NCBI GenBank assembly: GCA_017548805.1
Contig: JAFYZE010000123.1
Location: 1 to 21,566, forward strand
DNA: 21,566 nucleotides
Reading direction: 5' to 3'
Source of the DNA: Bacteroidales bacterium
GTDB lineage: Bacteria; Bacteroidota; Bacteroidia; Bacteroidales; UBA932
Made by a program: the position numbers and the translations under genes. Under the pieces are notes generated by a model. It saw only the letters and a list, made by a program, of their open reading frames with translations, had not been told where the DNA came from and made no database searches. Shown here piece after piece: positions 16,087 to 21,566 of the stretch. Position 1 is the first letter of the stretch. Each line of letters starts with the position of its first letter.

Positions 16087-18687
16087 TCAACGTCCCGCCT
16101 GCTCTTTGTGATAAGCCGACTCGTTCATCATCAGGTATGATTCCTTGTAACCTCCAAGATCAACCACGATTTTCTCAAATACGATTCCGGCATCAAGGGG
16201 CTTGACAGATAGTTCAACCGTTCCATCCACGCCAACCGTAACAGGAAGATCGACAGTATCGATTTTCACGCGTCGGGCAACTGTAGGATAATAAATGCTG
16301 CTGATGTTCTCTGGTTCCTCATTGAGCTTCTCGTTAAAACAGACAACCTTCGAAGCATTGTCAGAGAATCCTACCTCATAATGGTGCCCTGTTCCATTGT
16401 ATGCCAGGGTTGACTTGACTGCAACGTGAACCTTGACGGTCTCGGTTTTCTGAGGCAGGTGCATACGGTATACCAGTGCGCTGCCTGATGCAGGCTCCGT
16501 ATAGGGCATCAGGGCGAGGCCGCCACGTGTACGGCCCATGTATAGAATCTCAGTCCAGGTGGTTCCGGGAGCCTCCTTTGCGCTATAGTAATGTCCGGCC
16601 TCGATGGCTATGTAACGGTCATCATTGGCATCGAACACGAAACCTCCGGCTGCAGGGCTTTCAATCCGCTTCGTGGCTGGTATGGTGTTGCTTCTCGGCT
16701 CACCCCAATAGGTGTATCCGATATGAGGTTGGATCATCATGCCGTTCCATTTGCCGCCGCTCATCACTTTGTTGTAATCATTCTCGAGATCCTGATCCCG
16801 CTTGAAACAAGCCTGGACACGGTCGCCCCAGTCGTTTGCGACAACATCACCCCTTTCATAAAGGTATTCGTTCATAGCCTGGGCGTAGTACATCTCATAC
16901 ATATTGGTCATTGCCTGTACGGGGAAAAGGATAATCTGCTTGTATGCATCGCGGTACTCCGGTGCCAGTGACAGATATTGCCTCAGGGCATCGGCCTCAA
17001 GACACTTGAACTCGTCGGTAACCTGCTTGAATTCACCCGATTCCAGATTATAAGTCTTGCTGTCAAGCATCTCAGCGGTAATGCGACCTGTGTACTTGCA
17101 GTACAGGTTCAGGATACGGGCCGCCTCAGCACCCTGTTCCTCGCCAAACGACTGGCAGCAGAAACCCCGGGTGTGATCCAGCAAGTTCTGGGCAGTGAAC
17201 TTAGCAGGATTGCGTGCGATGTCCATATACAGGGTAATAGGATACTCCATTGGCTTTAGGTCACCCACGTTGAGTATCCATAATCTGTCAACGCCGTGTG
17301 TGTACGCAAGCTGGAACTGCTCCCATAGATTCTGTATGGGAGTAATGTTAAGCCACTTGGAACAACGCGGTTCACCGACATAGTCAATGTGGTAATACAG
17401 GCCCCATCCGCCTTTACGTTTGCGCTCCTGTTCATCCGGCAGTTTTCTCACGTCACCCCAGTTGTCATCGGAGAGCAGGAGTATCACGTCATCCGGAACA
17501 CGAAGCCCTTTTTCATAATAACGCTGGACCTCTTTGTACAGCGCCCAGACTTGCGGGCGTTCGCCGGCAGGTCGGCCGGTCACCTTGGCGATGATTTTCC
17601 TTTGATTGGCAATGATCTTTTCAAGCAGCTTGATGGTCTCTTCATCATGAGGGACATACTCGTGGTCAAACCCCACACGACCGCCCATCGGTGCGTCTCC
17701 GTCACCGCGCATACCAATCGTGATGATGTCCTCCGTATCCTTGGCGCGTTCCATGCCCTCCCGGAAGTATTTATCCAGGTTCTTCTGGTTCGTTACATAA
17801 TCCCATTCGCCTTCAGAGCCTCTCTTTCTGGTCCACTCCTGCTGGTTGCGCGCCATCGGCTCATGATGGCTGGTTCCCATAATGACCCCCATGTCATCAG
17901 CCGTCTTGCTGTTCAGTGGATCGTCAGCATAGAAAGACCAGCTCCACATGGCAGGCCAGAGATAGTTTCCGCGCAGTCGGAGGATCAGCTCAAACACGCG
18001 GGCATAGAAATCATGACCGCCATAGTTGGTGCCGAAAGTGTTTCTGACCCAGGTTGTAAGACAAGGAGACTCATCATTAAGGAAAATACCCCTATACGTC
18101 ACGGCGGGCTCGTCAACAGCCCATACACCTCGTGCAATAGACATGTTGTCGTGGTGAACTACGGGAACATCGGCCCAGTAATACCATGGAGATACACCCA
18201 TCTGTTCCGACAGTTCATAGATTCCGTAGATGGTTCCGCGCTTGTCGCTGCCGGCGATTACCAGCGCTTCGCTGACGAAGCGGCTCGGACTCTCGACCGT
18301 CGTCATGATGTACGTCTCACGTTTCCCGGTGATGGAAGAGACGTCAAGCTTACCGGATGTGACCAGATCTTGAATCACCTTGCTGTCTATGGAACCGGCT
18401 ATCACGGCACGGACGCCGCCACCACGTCCGAACCCGCCTCCGCCGCCAAATGACGGCATCGTGCCGCATACACGCCCGAAGTCCTGACGCAGGTTACGGA
18501 CGGCAATCTTCACGCCCTCATAATCAGACTCGTCATAAATGATTGAAAGCGGTACGCCGTTCTCTATCAGAGTGAAGTTCTCTTCCTTCAGGAACGGTAC
18601 GGTAATGCCTGGATGATCCATGGCAACAGCATCCAGACTGAGCAGCAGAGCAGTCGTGAGGATGGTGGAAACAAGGAAGGTTTTCAT
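16087..18687 (-). CDS. Secreted GH115 alpha-glucuronidase, typical subgroup
   Basis: GH115 enzymes remove alpha-1,2-linked glucuronic or 4-O-methylglucuronic acid from internal residues of xylan, with inversion. The 866-aa precursor starts with MKTFLVSTIL and a signal peptide ending near Ala22. An N-terminal domain of about 165 residues contains an unusual Gly-rich loop (80-91). The catalytic barrel carries GIFLNDE (Asp205), GTSHHEP, GMRGDGD (325-331), ALYKE (Glu386) and LLSDDNW (Asp407, Asp408, Asn409), then NVGDLKPMEYP. These correspond to the conserved Asp/Glu/Asn set described for Bacteroides GH115. A linker helical region and a C-terminal beta-sandwich follow. It lies 14 bases after the second GH115 gene and is probably cotranscribed. 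GC content is lower than in neighbouring housekeeping genes. Confidence 0.93.
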   Translation of the reverse strand: MKTFLVSTILTTALLLSLDAVAMDHPGITVPFLKEENFTLIENGVPLSIIYDESDYEGVKIAVRNLRQDFGRVCGTMPSFGGGGGFGRGGGVRAVIAGSIDSKVIQDLVTSGKLDVSSITGKRETYIMTTVESPSRFVSEALVIAGSDKRGTIYGIYELSEQMGVSPWYYWADVPVVHHDNMSIARGVWAVDEPAVTYRGIFLNDESPCLTTWVRNTFGTNYGGHDFYARVFELILRLRGNYLWPAMWSWSFYADDPLNSKTADDMGVIMGTSHHEPMARNQQEWTRKRGSEGEWDYVTNQKNLDKYFREGMERAKDTEDIITIGMRGDGDAPMGGRVGFDHEYVPHDEETIKLLEKIIANQRKIIAKVTGRPAGERPQVWALYKEVQRYYEKGLRVPDDVILLLSDDNWGDVRKLPDEQERKRKGGWGLYYHIDYVGEPRCSKWLNITPIQNLWEQFQLAYTHGVDRLWILNVGDLKPMEYPITLYMDIARNPAKFTAQNLLDHTRGFCCQSFGEEQGAEAARILNLYCKYTGRITAEMLDSKTYNLESGEFKQVTDEFKCLEADALRQYLSLAPEYRDAYKQIILFPVQAMTNMYEMYYAQAMNEYLYERGDVVANDWGDRVQACFKRDQDLENDYNKVMSGGKWNGMMIQPHIGYTYWGEPRSNTIPATKRIESPAAGGFVFDANDDRYIAIEAGHYYSAKEAPGTTWTEILYMGRTRGGLALMPYTEPASGSALVYRMHLPQKTETVKVHVAVKSTLAYNGTGHHYEVGFSDNASKVVCFNEKLNEEPENISSIYYPTVARRVKIDTVDLPVTVGVDGTVELSVKPLDAGIVFEKIVVDLGGYKESYLMMNESAYHKEQAGR

Positions 18688-18701
18688 TTCGGATTGATAA
18701 A

Positions 18702-21098
18702 CTATTTATAAGTTATCTTTTGAATGATCTGGCCGGGATCGATGATCGAGAGGGTGATGATGTGCTCGCGACGGGATGTATCAAGCGGTAGCGTGAGCAT
18801 GAACTCCTTGCGGTTTTCCAGAACCTGGATTTTCCAGTCACGCCCCCATTCCTGGAATACGTTCTCGCAGATCTCCGGCTTGCCGTCATCTACGCTGACG
18901 GAAAAACGATTGCTGCGGTCGGTGGCCACCGGCCACATCGGAACTACCGAGATGCAGAGGGCAATGGAATCGGAATTGACGGGGAGTGTACCGGCAGGAA
19001 TGGCGATGGTGATGCTGCCTGTGACATCCAGATCGAGCGGTTGACCGAGCTGGAGTGCTTTCCAGTCGGTACCGATGCCGTCGAGCAGGCGGAACGGTTC
19101 TGCAGCGGAGAGCGCTGTAAGGTCGATTTTGTGCTGGAACTCCGGATGACGCTGATTGTCCGGCAGACGGAACGCATCGGTCGCTTTGTCTGTGTATTCC
19201 GGCATATTCTGGTATAATGCCGTATAGCCGGGCGTCACTTCAGAGATCATCTGGTTCCACTTGCCGTCCAGTTGCGTGTTGTAGCGCTCCAGTAGCCGGT
19301 CAATCTCGAGACATGCATCCTTTGACTGACTGGCATACGATGGATTACCGGTCTCGTGGTTGGCCTGGGCATAGAGGAACTTGCGGTTCATCTGGTAGGC
19401 CGAATGTACAGCATATCCCAGCATCTCAAAAAGGGCTGGACGTTGATTGGCTGGCAGCTCATTCTCTATGGTATCATAAGCAAAACAGATGTCCTGATAA
19501 TTGGTAAGCCGCATTTGCGCCGTCCCTGTCTGGAAAGAGAAATCAGTGTCATACAGACGCGAATATTCCCTTGAGTCCCATTCCATTTCGTAGCCCATGA
19601 ACTCGGGCTTTCTGTCCCAGGCCAGTCGATAGTAGTTGTCAAGGATATACTGGAATACAGGCAGGTGTTTTTCACCGAACACACTTGCCAGCCATTGGGC
19701 TTGATATGCGTTGGCATTGTCATAGCTGAATGAATCGAAATCATAGGCCATGTCCATGAACATCTGCATCTCTATCTCCATTGGCTTGATGTCGCCTACG
19801 TTAAGCAGCCAGTAGCGGTCTGCACCGGCCGTATAGGCTTTCAGCAGCTCTTCATACATCAGCATGGGGGCAGTCGTAGCTATCCACAGGTTGTCGTGAG
19901 GAACCCCGCAATAACTGATATGATAATACACGCCGCTGTGCCCGCTGCGACGTTGTTCCTCCTGGTTGCTTACACGCTTCATATAACCGTAGTTGTCGTC
20001 CGGCCACACGAGGGTGATGTCTTCCGGCACACGAAGACCGGCATCGTAGATGTCGAGAGTCTCTTTATATGGGACGAATATCTGCTGGATCTTTCCCGCT
20101 TTCTTGCGTTTGTACTTTTCGAGGATGTCACGCTGCTTTTCAAAGACCTTTTCCAATGTGCGTGCGCGGTCATTAGGGTCAGTGCTGCCGTGCATTGCCT
20201 CATCATGAAGGCCGCGCATGCCCATTGTATAGATATTGTCGTATTGAGCGGTTTCACGGATGCGGTCGTCAAGTTTTTTCAGGATAGTGGCGCCGTTGGT
20301 CTCGTAATCCCATTCACCGTCTCGTGACTTGTCCCACTCAGAGAGCGCGGCATTGTTGAAAAGCAACGGCTCGCAGTGGCTTGTAGTAATCATTATGCCC
20401 CATTTGTCGGCCACCACCTGACTCTCAGGGTGGCTGTAGAAGGCACCCGTGCAGCTGTGCATGGCCGGAGCGAGCATATTGCCCTTCAGCCGCAGGATCA
20501 GCTCGCAGATGCGGTCATAGGTCCTGGGACCGATGTCTCCCAGCTCCTTCTCATACGTCTCGGCCGCCCATGTCTTTAGCCCCCAGTCTTCATCGTTGAG
20601 GAAGACTCCGCGGTACTTGATGCTGGGCGAATCGCTCACGTAGTTCTCCGCGAAACTGAATACCTTCTTGTTGGCTTTGTCCACTGGGACATCCGCGAAC
20701 CAATACCACGGGTTGACGCCTATAGCTTCGCTGATATGAAACACGCCGTAGGCCAGGCCTCTGGCATCAGAACCGGTTATATATAGATTACCATCTTCTG
20801 TGTCTATGGCAAAGCGCTCCCAAGTGCCTTGCAGTTCCCGGTGACGTTTCGTCTGTTTCACGGTACCGATGGATATAATCGGACCGTCGCTTTTTCGTGT
20901 TCTGACTTGTGGCCTTGCACCCGATACCCTTTCGATGTCTTCTGCCAACACTTGCGCCATGTGCTTTACCAACGGCAGATCGCCCTCATCATGCACGATG
21001 GTCGCCTCAGCAAGATTAACTGGGGTGAGCATCTCCCGTCCACTGGCAGAAACAGCCGTCAGGAATAATAACATTAATACAAACTGTCCTGTTTTCAT
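18702..21098 (-). CDS. Secreted GH115 family glycosidase, divergent subgroup
   Basis: This is the second GH115-type enzyme and is clearly not a recent duplicate of its neighbour. ATG at 21098 gives a good signal peptide (MKTGQFVLMLLFLTAVSASG); an in-frame ATG at 21113 would add five residues. The 798-aa form has YRGVFLNDED (Asp169), TTSHCEP, GMRGLHDEAM with Asp299, PYKE (Glu345), VWPDDNYGY (Asp367, Asp368, Asn369) and LLNVGDIKPMEIE. The active-site residues are kept, but the surrounding loops differ: GMRGLHD instead of GMRGDGD, and a shorter loop after it. Different glucuronate decoration or backbone is therefore likely. A beta-rich C-terminal domain ends the protein. It is transcribed toward the other GH115 gene and follows miaA after 60 bases. 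Confidence 0.9.
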   Translation of the reverse strand: MKTGQFVLMLLFLTAVSASGREMLTPVNLAEATIVHDEGDLPLVKHMAQVLAEDIERVSGARPQVRTRKSDGPIISIGTVKQTKRHRELQGTWERFAIDTEDGNLYITGSDARGLAYGVFHISEAIGVNPWYWFADVPVDKANKKVFSFAENYVSDSPSIKYRGVFLNDEDWGLKTWAAETYEKELGDIGPRTYDRICELILRLKGNMLAPAMHSCTGAFYSHPESQVVADKWGIMITTSHCEPLLFNNAALSEWDKSRDGEWDYETNGATILKKLDDRIRETAQYDNIYTMGMRGLHDEAMHGSTDPNDRARTLEKVFEKQRDILEKYKRKKAGKIQQIFVPYKETLDIYDAGLRVPEDITLVWPDDNYGYMKRVSNQEEQRRSGHSGVYYHISYCGVPHDNLWIATTAPMLMYEELLKAYTAGADRYWLLNVGDIKPMEIEMQMFMDMAYDFDSFSYDNANAYQAQWLASVFGEKHLPVFQYILDNYYRLAWDRKPEFMGYEMEWDSREYSRLYDTDFSFQTGTAQMRLTNYQDICFAYDTIENELPANQRPALFEMLGYAVHSAYQMNRKFLYAQANHETGNPSYASQSKDACLEIDRLLERYNTQLDGKWNQMISEVTPGYTALYQNMPEYTDKATDAFRLPDNQRHPEFQHKIDLTALSAAEPFRLLDGIGTDWKALQLGQPLDLDVTGSITIAIPAGTLPVNSDSIALCISVVPMWPVATDRSNRFSVSVDDGKPEICENVFQEWGRDWKIQVLENRKEFMLTLPLDTSRREHIITLSIIDPGQIIQKITYK

Positions 21099-21158
21099 TG
21101 TACGTGGTAACATTATATTCTATTGGATGTCGTTTGATCCTGTGATGGGACGTGGCGG

Positions 21159-21566
21159 TCAGACCTCGGTCCAGTGGATGACGATGCCGTCGCGCTCCAT
21201 GCCGCGGAACCAGGTCATCTGGCGTTTGGCGAATTGGTGGATGGCGTTGGCGAGCAGGGTACGCATTTCGTCGTAGGAGAGGATGCCCAGGATATGCTGG
21301 GTTACGAATTTGTATTCCAGACCGTAATAGATCAGCGTGTCGGCGGGGATGCCGCCGTCGAGAAGGCCGCGGACTTCGTCCACGAGGCCTTCCGCCAGGC
21401 GGGCGTCGAGCCGCGCGTCGATGCGCGCGTTGCGCGTCTCGCGGTCGACAAGCGTGCCGATGTAGTAGGTGTTGTGCGGGAACAGTGAGGGATCCACCGT
21501 CGGGTAACGCTTGTCGAAGTCGTAGCCGCAGGTGGCGGCCTCTATGTAGAGGCCCGTGCCGCCGCA
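21159..21566 (-). CDS. miaA: tRNA dimethylallyltransferase, C-terminal part (5' end outside window)
   Basis: MiaA adds a dimethylallyl group to N6 of adenosine 37 in tRNAs that read codons starting with U. The frame is open from the right edge of the window through GGTGLYIEA, a conserved family motif, and continues with ETRNARIDARL, the helix GLVDEVRGLLDGG, YYGLEYKFV and the C-terminal signature FAKRQMTWFRGME. The visible 135 residues are a little under half of the usual 300 or so. GTG at 21497 is internal and not the start. The stop lies 60 bases before the first GH115 gene on the same strand. Confidence 0.96.
   Translation of the reverse strand, partial: CGGTGLYIEAATCGYDFDKRYPTVDPSLFPHNTYYIGTLVDRETRNARIDARLDARLAEGLVDEVRGLLDGGIPADTLIYYGLEYKFVTQHILGILSYDEMRTLLANAIHQFAKRQMTWFRGMERDGIVIHWTEV

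Larger units (their letters stand above)
16087..21098. other. Probable acquired carbohydrate-enzyme islet (two GH115 genes)
   Basis: This segment between trmB and miaA has visibly lower GC and different codon choice from the rest. By hand count, bases 17341-17400 are 43% G+C against 58% for 14101-14160 in ricT. No integrase, transposase, tRNA gene or direct repeat was seen at either edge, so the mechanism of entry is unknown. No SusC/SusD or regulator is present. Confidence 0.5.

Noticed and set aside
17389..18453. Plus-strand open frame (354 codons) opposite the first GH115 gene
   Set aside because: It lies wholly within a gene with a signal peptide and complete active-site motifs; its own translation shows no family resemblance.
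21112..21117. TATAAT on the minus strand upstream of the second GH115 gene, possible promoter
   Set aside because: It lies only 14 bases before the chosen start, lacks a -35 partner, and does not fit the TAnnTTTG box used by Bacteroidota.
1..21566. Search for tRNA, rRNA, CRISPR arrays, insertion sequences, integrases and toxin-antitoxin pairs
   Set aside because: Nothing with supporting sequence was seen. Intergenic space is too small for most of these, and no regularly spaced repeats or transposase motifs were noticed.

Overview
The window looks like a chromosomal segment of a GC-rich member of the Bacteroidales (Bacteroidota). Four things support this: a gldH-type lipoprotein next to a PSP1/RicT-family gene; a TTTG-N19-TAnnTTTG promoter of the Bacteroidota type; a miaA of typical Bacteroidota sequence; and secreted GH95 and GH115 glycosidases suited to a gut or rumen polysaccharide degrader. 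Most of the window appears close to 60% GC with tightly packed genes. No rRNA, tRNA, CRISPR array, transposase or prophage gene was seen, and no intergenic stretch exceeds about 112 bases.

Layout, left to right. (1) 1-3981, plus strand: the 3' end of pgk, a secreted GH95 alpha-L-fucosidase joined to it by a one-base stop/start overlap, then lgt (prolipoprotein diacylglyceryl transferase). (2) 3997-9884, plus strand: a complete tripartite RND efflux system (TolC-like outer membrane factor, lipoprotein adaptor, 1034-aa HAE-type pump), followed by a 97-aa protein that resembles the PII-like fold and overlaps the pump gene by four bases. (3) 9885-9996: the only sizeable intergenic region. It holds a 12-bp-stem intrinsic terminator whose 3' arm is also the -7 box of a Bacteroidota promoter. 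(4) 9997-16075, plus strand: eight closely packed genes, probably one transcription unit: trxA, a small outer membrane beta-barrel, a LOG-family nucleotide phosphoribohydrolase, a long-chain polyprenyl diphosphate synthase, holB, ricT, gldH and trmB. (5) 16087-21098, minus strand: two adjacent, divergent GH115 family proteins (alpha-glucuronidase type). Their base composition is visibly lower in GC than the rest, which suggests an acquired islet between trmB and miaA. (6) 21159-21566, minus strand: the 3' end of miaA.

How the genes work together. The efflux block is a self-contained envelope exporter with a possible small regulator. The trxA-to-trmB block is a housekeeping cluster (redox, isoprenoid chain synthesis, replication clamp loader, envelope lipoprotein, tRNA modification). 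GH95 and the two GH115 enzymes are the accessory part and would remove fucose (or a related sugar) and glucuronic acid side chains from plant or host glycans. No SusC/SusD pair or sensor accompanies them. The most unusual items are the PII-like gene fused translationally to the pump gene, the terminator that doubles as a promoter, the paired but unlike GH115 enzymes, and a delta-prime clamp-loader subunit without its zinc-binding cysteines.
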